Positions 1 through 5,374 of a DNA stretch of 5,881 nt are shown in pieces; the first letter of the stretch is position 1; each line of letters opens with the position of its first letter. Origin of the DNA: Oligoflexia bacterium (GTDB lineage: Bacteria > Bdellovibrionota > UBA1018). Where the stretch lies: assembly GCA_903858195.1 (NCBI GenBank), contig CAIOHW010000343.1, forward strand, positions 1 through 5,881, in the 5' to 3' direction. Made by a program: the position numbers and the translations under genes. The notes under the pieces are model-generated. The model did no database searches. It was given only the letters and a program-made list of their open reading frames with translations, and had not been told where the DNA came from.

Positions 1-585
1 TACCTGCGGCAGAACTCGGTCGACAGCATCACTGGAGCCAACAGCGGCAACAACATCGGCCCGGGCACTCCGACCCTGCACCTTGAGCCTTGGAAAAAGG
101 ACTTCATGGAAGTGAAGCTGATGCTTAAGGGCGGGGGCTGCGAGAACGTGGGCGCGCAATACAGCCTGCCCGACTCCCGACTCGGCGCGAGCCGTGATCT
201 GGCGGGTGTCCGCAAGTGCATCCTCGACTGCGTCCAGCAGGCCCAGGGCAAGGGCTGCGGACCGGGAGTACTGGGCGTGATCGTGGGCGGAGATCGGGCG
301 ACCGGCTACCTCGCCAGCAAGGAGCAGCTCCTTCGCAAGATGAAGGACAAAAACCCGAACTCCACGCTTGCCCGCCTCGAGGAGGAATGTCTGGCGGAGG
401 CCAATACGCTTGGCATCGGCCCCATGGGCTTTGGCGGTAAAACGACCCTCATGGGCGTGAAGGTGGGCGCCTTGAACCGCGTGCCGGCATCGTTCTTTGT
501 GACGGTGAGCTACATGTGCTGGGCCTTTCGCAGGCAGGGTGCCAAGGTCACGTCCAAGGGCCAGATCCAGAAATGGCTTTACTGA
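1..585 (+). CDS. Fumarate hydratase class I, alpha subunit (3' part, start lies outside the window)
   Basis: The protein interconverts fumarate and malate in the TCA cycle, using an oxygen-sensitive [4Fe-4S] cluster; it acts in the cytosol together with the beta subunit encoded next. Reading frame 1 is open from the first base, giving 194 visible residues. They begin with the class I fumarase signature NSVDS..GANSGNNIGPGTP (visible residues 5-24). The segment GGGCEN holds Cys47 and GKGCGP holds Cys86, two of the three cysteines expected to bind the cluster; the third should lie upstream. The family pattern continues with VGGDRATGY, LGIGPMGFGGKTT and YMCWAFRRQG near the C-terminus. The gene is a separate alpha subunit, not fused to beta as in E. 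coli FumA, because a TGA stops it 13 nt before the beta start. The tartrate dehydratase subunit TtdA is a close relative; the company of housekeeping genes favours fumarase. Symbols in use are fumA or ttdA. Confidence 0.93.
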   Translation, partial: YLRQNSVDSITGANSGNNIGPGTPTLHLEPWKKDFMEVKLMLKGGGCENVGAQYSLPDSRLGASRDLAGVRKCILDCVQQAQGKGCGPGVLGVIVGGDRATGYLASKEQLLRKMKDKNPNSTLARLEEECLAEANTLGIGPMGFGGKTTLMGVKVGALNRVPASFFVTVSYMCWAFRRQGAKVTSKGQIQKWLY

Positions 586-589
586 GGAG
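584..589 (+). promoter_or_regulatory. Ribosome binding site of the fumarase beta gene
   Basis: GAGGAG overlaps the TGA stop codon of the alpha subunit and lies 9 nt upstream of the ATG at 599. It decides the beta start: the frame is open further upstream, to an ATG at 539 inside the alpha gene, but that ATG would add 20 residues unlike the family. Confidence 0.75.
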
Positions 590-598
590 AATCAGACC

Positions 599-1174
599 AT
601 GATCCAGCTCTCAGCTCCTTTCACAGAAGATAAGATCCGCTCCCTCAAGGTCGGCGACATGGTGGAGATCACGGGGACCGTCCTGACCGGACGAGATGCC
701 GTACACAAGTGGCTCCATGACGGAAACGAACCGCCCATCAGCCTCAAGGACGCGATCATTTACCATTGCGGTCCGGTCGTGCTGAAAAAGAAGGGCAAGT
801 GGGTCGTGACCGCAGCCGGTCCCACGACCTCAAGTCGTGAGGAGCCCTATCAGGCTGGGATCATCGAAAAGCATGGGATTCGCGCCGTGATTGGCAAGGG
901 AGGCATGGGCGAGAAGACCCGCCAGGCCTGCCAGAAGTTCGGCTGCGTTTACCTTCATGCAGTGGGCGGAGCGGCCCAGGTGCTTGCCGAGTCCATCACC
1001 GAGGTCAAGAACGTCCATTTGATGGAAAAGTTTGGAAGCCCTGAAGCGATCTGGGAGCTCCAGGTCGAAAAGTTCCCGGTCGTGGTCACCATCGACGCGC
1101 ATGGCAACTCGCTTCATAAGGAAATCGAGGCCGAATCAGCCGGCCACCTCGCAGAGCTGATGAGCAAGAAGTGA
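599..1174 (+). CDS. Fumarate hydratase class I, beta subunit
   Basis: This is the C-terminal half of a class I fumarase as a separate 191-residue protein; it forms the active enzyme with the upstream alpha subunit and contributes substrate-binding residues. Visible family motifs, in order: VGDMVEITGTVLTGRDAVHK (residues 18-37), YHCGPVV (55-61), AAGPTTSSREEPY (72-84), VIGKGGMG (97-104), a hydrophobic VYL..VGGAA segment (117-125) and FPVVVTIDAHGNSLH (159-173). Length matches the usual size of about 180-200 residues for split beta subunits. The ATG at 599 is chosen because of the GAGGAG site and because the residues after it fit the family start. The short gap to the alpha gene implies cotranscription and stoichiometric synthesis. 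The tartrate dehydratase subunit TtdB is the main alternative. Symbols in use are fumB or ttdB. Confidence 0.93.
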   Translation: MIQLSAPFTEDKIRSLKVGDMVEITGTVLTGRDAVHKWLHDGNEPPISLKDAIIYHCGPVVLKKKGKWVVTAAGPTTSSREEPYQAGIIEKHGIRAVIGKGGMGEKTRQACQKFGCVYLHAVGGAAQVLAESITEVKNVHLMEKFGSPEAIWELQVEKFPVVVTIDAHGNSLHKEIEAESAGHLAELMSKK

Positions 1175-1181
1175 AGCGAAA

Positions 1182-1949
1182 GTGAAGATCGGGGTTTTTG
1201 ACTCAGGCGTCGGAGGGATGACCGTGCTTGCTGAGCTTCGCAAGGAGTTCGGGGGCGAGCGCTTCGTCTACCTCGGTGACACCGCCCATGTGCCCTACGG
1301 CACCAGGAGCCCTGCCCAGGTGCGCAGGCTATCGATTGATTGTGCACATACGCTTCGCGGGCACGGAGTCGACGTGATGGTCGTGGCCTGCAACACGGCC
1401 TCAAGTCTCGCGCTTCCCGAGATCCAGGACGCTGCCGGCGACTCAGTCAAGGTCGTAGGAGTGGTGGTGCCCGGAGTCCATGCCGTTCTCGACGCCCACC
1501 AGCAACTGGGGATCGCCGATGCGCCGGTACTAGTGCTCGCCACCCGCGCGACCGTTCGAAGCGGAGCCTATAGCAAGAGGCTCCAGGCACTGGGTCTCCC
1601 GGTGCTCGAGCAGGCCTGCCCGCTTCTGGTTCCGATGATCGAGGAAGGGTGGACCGACCATCCCGTTTTGCACCAGACCATCGAGGAGTATGTTCGCGAG
1701 CACCGTGCGCGCCATCCCAAGGGAGTGGCCTTGCTCGGATGCACGCACTACCCGTGGATCCAAGCCGCCTTCGAGCGGGCGCTTCCCGGGTGGATCGTGG
1801 TCAACTCGGCTGCTGCCGTGGCCGAGCATCTGAAGAACCATGAAGGAATCCCGTCCAGCCGCGGACCGGGTGAGGTTGAGTGGGTCTTCACCGATCCCGA
1901 GGCCATTCCATCGTTTGCGGCAAGCCAGCTGAGTCGAGGTGAAAAATGA
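1182..1949 (+). CDS. murI: Glutamate racemase
   Basis: MurI converts L-glutamate to D-glutamate for the peptide stem of peptidoglycan, by a cofactor-independent two-base mechanism in the cytosol. The 255-residue protein is of normal family length. It opens with the DSGVGG motif (Asp7, Ser8), followed by YLGDTAHVPYG (30-40). The two catalytic cysteines are visible: Cys70 in ACNTAS and Cys187 in LLGCTHYPW. Other family hallmarks are ATRATVRSGAY (120-130) and ACPLLVPMIEEG (145-156). The start is a GTG, chosen because the DSGVGG strand begins at residue 3 and no other start fits; the site upstream is weak (only GAAG-like). The gene begins 7 nt after the fumarase beta stop and its TGA overlaps the kynA ATG, so it is probably translated by coupling within the fumarase operon. 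Aspartate racemases share the fold, but the motifs and length fit MurI. Confidence 0.95.
   Translation: MKIGVFDSGVGGMTVLAELRKEFGGERFVYLGDTAHVPYGTRSPAQVRRLSIDCAHTLRGHGVDVMVVACNTASSLALPEIQDAAGDSVKVVGVVVPGVHAVLDAHQQLGIADAPVLVLATRATVRSGAYSKRLQALGLPVLEQACPLLVPMIEEGWTDHPVLHQTIEEYVREHRARHPKGVALLGCTHYPWIQAAFERALPGWIVVNSAAAVAEHLKNHEGIPSSRGPGEVEWVFTDPEAIPSFAASQLSRGEK
1936..1942 (+). promoter_or_regulatory. Ribosome binding site of kynA inside the murI 3' end
   Basis: GAGGTGA lies within the last codons of murI, with its GAGG core 6 nt before the kynA ATG at 1946. Together with the ATGA stop/start overlap it supports translational coupling of the two genes. Confidence 0.7.
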
Positions 1950-2770
1950 GCGAACCCAGAGTCTATGGATCTTCAGAGATGACCTACAATGATTATCTCA
2001 AGGTACCGGAGCTCCTCTCACTTCAGCAGAGGCAGAGCGAGCCTCCGCACCACGATGAGATGCTCTTCATCATCATCCACCAGGCATACGAGCTCTGGTT
2101 CAAGCTCGTCATCCATGAGCTCGACTGTGCGATGGCGCACATGCAGAAGGGTGAGGCCCTGCGGGCGCGGCATTTCATCCACCGCTGCGTCGAGGTCTTC
2201 AAGGTGCTTGTGCCTCAGATCCACATTCTGGAGACGATGCAGCCGGTCGAGTTCCTGCAGTTTCGCGATCGTTTGGCTCCGGCAAGCGGCTTCCAGTCGA
2301 TGCAGTTCCGTGAGGTCGAGTTCATGTCAGGGCTCAAGGAGCCTCGTTACCTGCAGTTTTTCAAGAACCGGCCCGATCTTCAGGCGATCCTCCAGGCCCG
2401 TCTGGAAGGTCCTGATCTGCGCTCGCGGTACTATGACCTGCTCAGGAGCTTTGGCTTCGACCTTCCGGAGGGCGCATCCGACATGGAAAGATCCGGCGAT
2501 GAGGCGGTTTGCGAGAAGATCCTGACTGCACTCATCCCGGTTTATCGCGATCCGCAGGCAAACCTCCCGCTCTATCTCCTGACCGAGTCGTTGGTCGAGC
2601 TCGATCAGTATCTGGGCCTCTGGCGCGAGCACCATGTCCGGGTCGTTGAGCGCGTGATCGGATTCAAGAAGGGCACTGGAGGCTCAAGCGGAGTCGACTA
2701 CCTTCGTGCCACCACGACCAAGAAGAGCTTTCCGCTCGTTTGGGAAGTCAGGACGAGGCTTTCTCTGTAA
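1946..2770 (+). CDS. kynA: Tryptophan 2,3-dioxygenase
   Basis: This heme enzyme opens the indole ring of L-tryptophan with O2 to give N-formylkynurenine, the first step of the kynurenine pathway. The 274-residue protein aligns with a constant offset of 10 to residue numbers I recall for the Xanthomonas enzyme. Phe41 and His45 (in FIIIHQAYELWFK) match Phe51 and the active-site His55. Phe103 stands where that enzyme has Tyr113, and a Phe is also found there in animal enzymes. Arg107 (in FRDRLAPASGFQS) matches the carboxylate-binding Arg117, His230 the proximal heme ligand His240, and Thr244 (in GTGGSSGVDYL) Thr254. All key residues are therefore present. The ATG overlaps the murI stop. No kynurenine formamidase, kynureninase or kynurenine monooxygenase gene is in the window, so the downstream pathway must be encoded elsewhere or be absent. 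The 3' end overlaps the opposing phosphatase gene by 23 nt. Confidence 0.95.
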   Translation: MSEPRVYGSSEMTYNDYLKVPELLSLQQRQSEPPHHDEMLFIIIHQAYELWFKLVIHELDCAMAHMQKGEALRARHFIHRCVEVFKVLVPQIHILETMQPVEFLQFRDRLAPASGFQSMQFREVEFMSGLKEPRYLQFFKNRPDLQAILQARLEGPDLRSRYYDLLRSFGFDLPEGASDMERSGDEAVCEKILTALIPVYRDPQANLPLYLLTESLVELDQYLGLWREHHVRVVERVIGFKKGTGGSSGVDYLRATTTKKSFPLVWEVRTRLSL

Positions 2771-3374
2771 AGCGCGACTCGGTCAAGAAGCTCCGGCTTC
2801 GGTCTGATGCGTTCCATTCGAGGGTATAGACGATTCCGTTTGGGATCGGGATCATGCCCTGCCTCTCTCCGATCAGATGCCGGACCACCCGCCGGATCAC
2901 GCCACCGTGCGTGGCCACTCCGATCCGGGTAGCCTGGGTCTTCTCGAGATGTTTATGAAGGGTATCGAGCACTCTTTTAAGGACCTCGGTTCCGGTTTCG
3001 CCGCCCGGGTAAGCGACATCGGCATCCGAGCCAAGAGGCGATCTCCAGCGATCCACCAGCGGGCGCCCGAAGCGCTCCTCGAGTTCAGCGGCCGTCAGTC
3101 CCTGTGCATCTCCCAGATAGGCCTCCCTGAGTCCTGCGGTGCGATGGATCTCAAGTCCAAGGGGTCCAACGGCAATGAGGGCCGTCTCAGTGGCCCGGCT
3201 CAGGTCCGAGCTCAGCACCTCATCGCAGCCCAGACGCTCAAGCGGACGGGTGAGGCGCGCGGCCTGCTGCCTTCCTGCGGCGTTCAGCGGGACATCCAGA
3301 TGCCCTTGAAAGCGATGCTCCTTGTTGAAGTCCGTCTCGCCATGACGAAACAGGAAAAGTCGCTTCAAACTCAA
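2748..3374 (-). CDS. Histidine phosphatase, phosphoglycerate-mutase-like
   Basis: This 208-residue cytosolic protein belongs to the histidine phosphatase superfamily, branch 1 (cofactor-independent GpmB, PhoE and CobC relatives), which transfers a phosphoryl group through a phosphohistidine. The N-terminal FRHGETDFN motif gives Arg10 and the nucleophile His11. Arg60 in SSDLSRATET, Glu84 in GLREAYLG (the likely proton donor) and His156 in ATHGG complete the active site. The substrate cannot be read from sequence: a sugar phosphate, a nucleotide or a cobalamin precursor is possible, and no cobalamin genes are nearby. The start is a TTG overlapping the thioesterase stop as TTGA; an AGAAGGG site lies 6 nt upstream. 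A second in-frame TTG two codons later would also serve, and no ATG precedes the RHG motif. It is the second gene of a two-gene minus-strand unit, and its 3' end runs into kynA. Confidence 0.88.
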   Translation of the reverse strand: MSLKRLFLFRHGETDFNKEHRFQGHLDVPLNAAGRQQAARLTRPLERLGCDEVLSSDLSRATETALIAVGPLGLEIHRTAGLREAYLGDAQGLTAAELEERFGRPLVDRWRSPLGSDADVAYPGGETGTEVLKRVLDTLHKHLEKTQATRIGVATHGGVIRRVVRHLIGERQGMIPIPNGIVYTLEWNASDRSRSFLTESRFTEKASS

Positions 3375-3883
3375 TCCGAGCCCTTCTTGATTTCCTCGGC
3401 AAGTCGGACGCGGGCCTCGCGCCGCTTGCGAGCTTCTTCGAAACGGCGCTTTTCTTCAGCGCTCTCGGTCAGGACGGGCGGAACAGGAGTGGGTCTGCCG
3501 TGCTCATCAAGGCCAACAAAAGTGAGGTAGGCCTTTGCGGTGTGGTGGATCTCGCCCGTGACCGGATTCTCTGAGTCGACTCGCACTCCGACTTCCATCG
3601 AGGTTCGTGAGGCGAAATTCACCATCGCCTTGATGTGGACCACATGGCCCACCTTGATCGGAGCCACGAAATGCAGGGCATCGATCGATGCGGTGACGAC
3701 GACCTTTCGCGCATGCCTTCCGGCTGCGATGGCGCCTGCGATATCGATCCAGGACATGACTTGTCCGCCAAAGATCGAGCCGAGCGCGTTGGCATGGGTT
3801 GGCAGTACGATTTCGGTCATGATGACTGACGAGTCGCGCGCAGGCTTGGGCTGCAACTTGGGTTGTGCGGTAGAGTTTGGCAT
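3371..3883 (-). CDS. Hotdog-fold acyl-CoA thioesterase (YciA/YkhA type)
   Basis: Enzymes of this family hydrolyse acyl-CoA thioesters to free acid and CoA in the cytosol and usually assemble as hexamers. In the 170-residue protein the family signature VIMTEIVLPTHANALGSIFGGQVMSWID runs from about residue 20 to 47 and carries the FGG turn before the central hotdog helix. It is followed by VVTASIDALHFVAPIKVGHVV (61-81), RTSMEVGVRV (93-102) and HHTAKAYLTFVGLD (112-125). After the hotdog domain comes a very charged, Arg/Glu/Lys-rich C-terminal helix (about 138-170), common in this family. I chose the ATG at 3883 because residues 15-21, before the internal Met22, already match family members; no Shine-Dalgarno site precedes either Met. 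The gene heads the unit with the histidine phosphatase and is divergent from the transporter gene across 18 nt. Confidence 0.9.
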   Translation of the reverse strand: MPNSTAQPKLQPKPARDSSVIMTEIVLPTHANALGSIFGGQVMSWIDIAGAIAAGRHARKVVVTASIDALHFVAPIKVGHVVHIKAMVNFASRTSMEVGVRVDSENPVTGEIHHTAKAYLTFVGLDEHGRPTPVPPVLTESAEEKRRFEEARKRREARVRLAEEIKKGSD

Positions 3884-3901
3884 GCGATGTAGTCTGGCAC
3901 A
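3884..3901. promoter_or_regulatory. Very short divergent intergenic gap
   Basis: Only 18 nt separate the divergent start codons at 3883 (minus strand) and 3902 (plus strand). No Shine-Dalgarno site is visible for either gene, and no strong -35/-10 pair is visible here. Promoters for both genes must lie at least partly inside the opposite coding region. In the transporter frame a TAG at 3890-3892 blocks any start further upstream. Confidence 0.5.
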
Positions 3902-4903
3902 GTGAGCGGCAGCGCCGAAAACAGAAAATCCACACGCCCTGGCCTGATGCCCGCAAGGACGCTGGGGGGCCTGGTGCTTTGCAACGCGATCTGGGCGGCC
4001 AATCCTGTCATGTCCAAAGCGCTTCTGACGAAGTTCAGCTCCAGCCAGGTGGCATGGCTTCGTTACTTCTCGGCGACCGTATTCTTCATGGTGCTGGCGT
4101 TTTCCGTGCGTACCTTCCGGGGCCGGGGCCGGGGCCGGGGCCGGGGCCGGAGGGGAGGGGGGGGGGCCTTCTTTTCGCGCCCTCGAACTCCCAACGACCT
4201 CTGGCTTGCGCTCGGCATGGGTTTTTCAGCCTTCTGCTTTGCACCCATGGTGGGGCTACTCGGCCTGAGCCGCACGGGCGCAGTCGACAACGCCATCCTG
4301 ATCGCGCTTGAGCCGCTTGTCACAGTAGGTTTGGCTGCGATCTTTCTCAGCGAGGTGTTTGGAGGCACACAGCGGCTATCGCTGCTCGTTTCGGTAGCCG
4401 GCTTCTCGCTGCTCTCGGGACTGGCCTATCGACCCATGGGATCGTGGCTCTCAACTCCGAGCATTGTGGGGAATCTCATTCTGGTGGTGTCGCTCGTCGG
4501 AGAAGGCGGCTATTCCATCTTTGCCCGGCTGCTTCAGGGCAGATACGCGTCGCTTCCGCTCTTCGGCACCAGCCTTCTGCTCGGCTTCGGTGTGCTGACC
4601 CTGATGGTGATCGGTCTGGATGATTTGCCGTCACTGGGATCGCTTGAGCCTCGCGACCTGCTTGTGCTCTTCTGGCTGGGTCCGCTCGGTTCGACTCTGA
4701 CCTATCTTTATTGGGTCGTTGCACTTGAAAAGACCGATGTTTCGAGCGCCGCACTCACCCTTTTCGTGCAGCCCGTCGTAGGGGCCCTGCTCGGCGTTAC
4801 CGCCTTTGGCGAGGAGCTCGGCCCCTCGAAAGCGACAGGCGCGGTGCTCATCCTCCTGGCCGTTGGTTTGCTGACGCTTCGCCAACAGAAAGTTTCTGAT
4901 TAG
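3902..4903 (+). CDS. EamA/DMT-family transporter with a GGGGCC-repeat insertion
   Basis: This 333-residue inner-membrane protein belongs to the drug/metabolite transporter superfamily and has the usual ten helices in two EamA halves. Approximate helices are at 20-42, 48-70, 99-121, 127-151, 157-173, 188-206, 220-238, 251-272, 281-301 and 309-326. Motifs typical of the fold are CNAIWAANPVMSK in helix 1, the GLSRTGAVDNAILIALEPLVTV stretch, and YWVVALEKTDVSSAALTLFVQPVVGALLG in the second half. The substrate (amino acid, metabolite or drug) cannot be predicted. The start is probably the GTG at 3902 without a ribosome site; the ATG at 3947 is the alternative and would still leave helix 1 intact. 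The loop between helices 2 and 3 (residues 73-88) is an Arg-Gly repeat plus four Gly, encoded by the simple repeat listed separately. The positive charge of this loop agrees with a cytoplasmic position. Confidence 0.88.
   Translation: MSGSAENRKSTRPGLMPARTLGGLVLCNAIWAANPVMSKALLTKFSSSQVAWLRYFSATVFFMVLAFSVRTFRGRGRGRGRGRRGGGGAFFSRPRTPNDLWLALGMGFSAFCFAPMVGLLGLSRTGAVDNAILIALEPLVTVGLAAIFLSEVFGGTQRLSLLVSVAGFSLLSGLAYRPMGSWLSTPSIVGNLILVVSLVGEGGYSIFARLLQGRYASLPLFGTSLLLGFGVLTLMVIGLDDLPSLGSLEPRDLLVLFWLGPLGSTLTYLYWVVALEKTDVSSAALTLFVQPVVGALLGVTAFGEELGPSKATGAVLILLAVGLLTLRQQKVSD
4119..4166 (+). repeat. GGGGCC hexanucleotide repeat and G10 tract inside the transporter gene
   Basis: Five perfect GGGGCC units (4119-4148) are followed by GG, A, GGGG, A and a run of ten G (4157-4166). 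In the transporter frame this reads alternating Arg-Gly (residues 73-83), a second Arg and four Gly. Changes in the number of 6-nt units keep the frame. A gain of one G in the run would shift to a frame ending at 4309-4311, and a loss of one G to a frame ending at the TGA 4266-4268, truncating the protein after two helices. The G runs are on the coding strand, so both the DNA strand and the mRNA could form G-quadruplexes. Confidence 0.95.
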
Positions 4904-4914
4904 AAAATAAAGAG

Positions 4915-4944
4915 TTGCCCCATCCAAAAACCGGTTCCTATACT
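4915..4944 (+). promoter_or_regulatory. Sigma70-type promoter of the 108-residue acidic protein gene
   Basis: TTGCCC (4915-4920) and TATACT (4939-4944) are separated by 18 nt, matching the sigma70 consensus at 4 and 5 of 6 bases. Transcription should start near 4951, leaving a leader of only about 13 nt that is almost entirely the ribosome site. CGGTTC occurs as a direct repeat on either side of the -10 box (4932-4937 and 4945-4950). The promoter begins 11 nt after the transporter stop, so this gene need not depend on transporter transcription. Confidence 0.65.
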
Positions 4945-4963
4945 CGGTTCAGGTGGAGGGGAT

Positions 4964-5290
4964 ATGGAAGTCTCCCAGTTCGATGTCTCTCAAGATGTCT
5001 CTCAGGATGAAGTTGCATTGAAGGGTCCAGGCGCGGTGGCCGGCCTTCCCGATCCCTCAGGCAATGATCTGATCCGCTCGATTAGCGCGATCACGGGCCT
5101 TGCAGAGGAATCCGTCAAATCGGAAGTGAGCGATATGCTCACCTTGAGCGGACAACCAGCTCACGAAGGATCTCTGTCCAATCTCTCGCTCGATCAGCTT
5201 CGAGCGGCAATGCTGGTTTATCTCGAGACCATCAATGCCGATATGGAGGGCAGTGAAGCAAGCAACTCGGCCGAGGCGCCAATTTCCTAA
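4964..5290 (+). CDS. Small, strongly acidic protein of unknown function
   Basis: I do not recognise this 108-residue protein. The start is well supported: AGGTGGAGG lies just upstream of the ATG and a good promoter precedes it. The product has 18 Asp/Glu against 4 Lys/Arg, is rich in Ser and has no Cys or Trp. Residues 1-33 look disordered and contain VSQ three times (3-5, 8-10, 12-14). Residues 34-60 (NDLIRSISAITGL...SEVSDMLTL) and 76-94 (LDQLRAAMLVYLETIN) look like two amphipathic helices joined by a polar, Gly/Ser-containing linker, and the C-terminal 14 residues are again polar and acidic. There is no signal peptide or membrane segment, so it should be a soluble cytosolic protein. It lies directly upstream of clpP in the same direction, where many bacteria have the trigger factor gene tig, but it is not trigger factor. 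A role as a small adaptor or regulator is speculation. Confidence 0.75.
   Translation: MEVSQFDVSQDVSQDEVALKGPGAVAGLPDPSGNDLIRSISAITGLAEESVKSEVSDMLTLSGQPAHEGSLSNLSLDQLRAAMLVYLETINADMEGSEASNSAEAPIS
4982..5005 (+). repeat. 12-nt tandem duplication near the start of the acidic protein gene
   Basis: GATGTCTCTCAA (4982-4993) is followed directly by GATGTCTCTCAG (4994-5005), 11 of 12 bases identical. It encodes DVSQ-DVSQ, and a diverged relative (encoding EVSQ) precedes it from 4968. The unit is a multiple of three, so copy-number change keeps the frame. Confidence 0.85.
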
Positions 5291-5298
5291 CAGCAGTC

Positions 5299-5328
5299 CG
5301 CTAGAAATAGCGTTTAGCACCCTTTTTT
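5299..5328 (+). terminator. Possible weak terminator after the acidic protein gene
   Basis: CGCTA (5299-5303), a GAAA loop and TAGCG (5308-5312) form a perfect 5-bp hairpin 8 nt after the stop codon at 5288-5290. A run of six T follows at 5323-5328. The T run starts 10 nt after the stem, further than in a normal intrinsic terminator, and the stem is short, so termination may be partial or absent. Confidence 0.3.
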
Positions 5329-5344
5329 CATTAGATTTAGCTCA

Positions 5345-5373
5345 GTGCATCAAAAACCAGCCCTGTGTATACT
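5345..5373 (+). promoter_or_regulatory. Probable clpP promoter with TATACT -10 box
   Basis: TATACT (5368-5373) matches the -10 consensus at 5 of 6 bases and predicts a start near 5380, giving a leader of about 29 nt. The expected -35 position (GTGCAT, 5345-5350) is poor, so an activator or another sigma factor may be needed. The surrounding bases (CATC, AAAAACC, TATACTCGG) resemble those of the promoter at 4915-4944. Confidence 0.5.
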
Positions 5374-5374
5374 C

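Noticed and set aside
2787..2800. GAAGC-TCCG-GCTTC hairpin just after the kynA stop, considered as a terminator.
   Set aside because: The stem has 5 bp, no T run follows on the plus strand, and it lies inside the phosphatase coding sequence.
2877..3530. Long open frame (217 codons) on the plus strand opposite the phosphatase and thioesterase genes.
   Set aside because: It is antisense to two genes with complete catalytic motifs, its translation resembles no family, and such frames are expected in GC-rich coding DNA.
3858..3893. Possible transporter promoter (TTGTGC at 3863-3868 with TGTAGT at 3888-3893).
   Set aside because: The 19-nt spacing and weak matches to consensus make it no better than chance.
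3540..3905. Open frame (121 codons) on the plus strand opposite the thioesterase gene.
   Set aside because: It is an antisense shadow of a well-supported hotdog thioesterase, with no recognisable domain or ribosome site.
3877..4311. Open frame on the plus strand running through the GGGGCC repeat as Gly-Pro repeats.
   Set aside because: It overlaps the thioesterase start and the transporter in another frame, has no ribosome site and matches no family; the repeat simply lacks stops in all frames. It is relevant only as the frame entered after a one-base gain in the G run.
4918..4923. CCCCAT resembling the -10 element of heat-shock (sigma32) promoters, upstream of the acidic protein gene.
   Set aside because: No CTTGAA-like -35 element is found at the right distance, and the sigma70-type pair TTGCCC/TATACT explains the region better.
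5300..5311. GCTAGAAATAGC is identical to the repeat/tetraloop core of the single-guide RNA used with Streptococcus Cas9.
   Set aside because: In guide RNAs this GAAA loop is an engineered join. Here it is a plain 5-bp hairpin with a common GAAA loop; no anti-repeat continuation, CRISPR repeats or cas genes are nearby.
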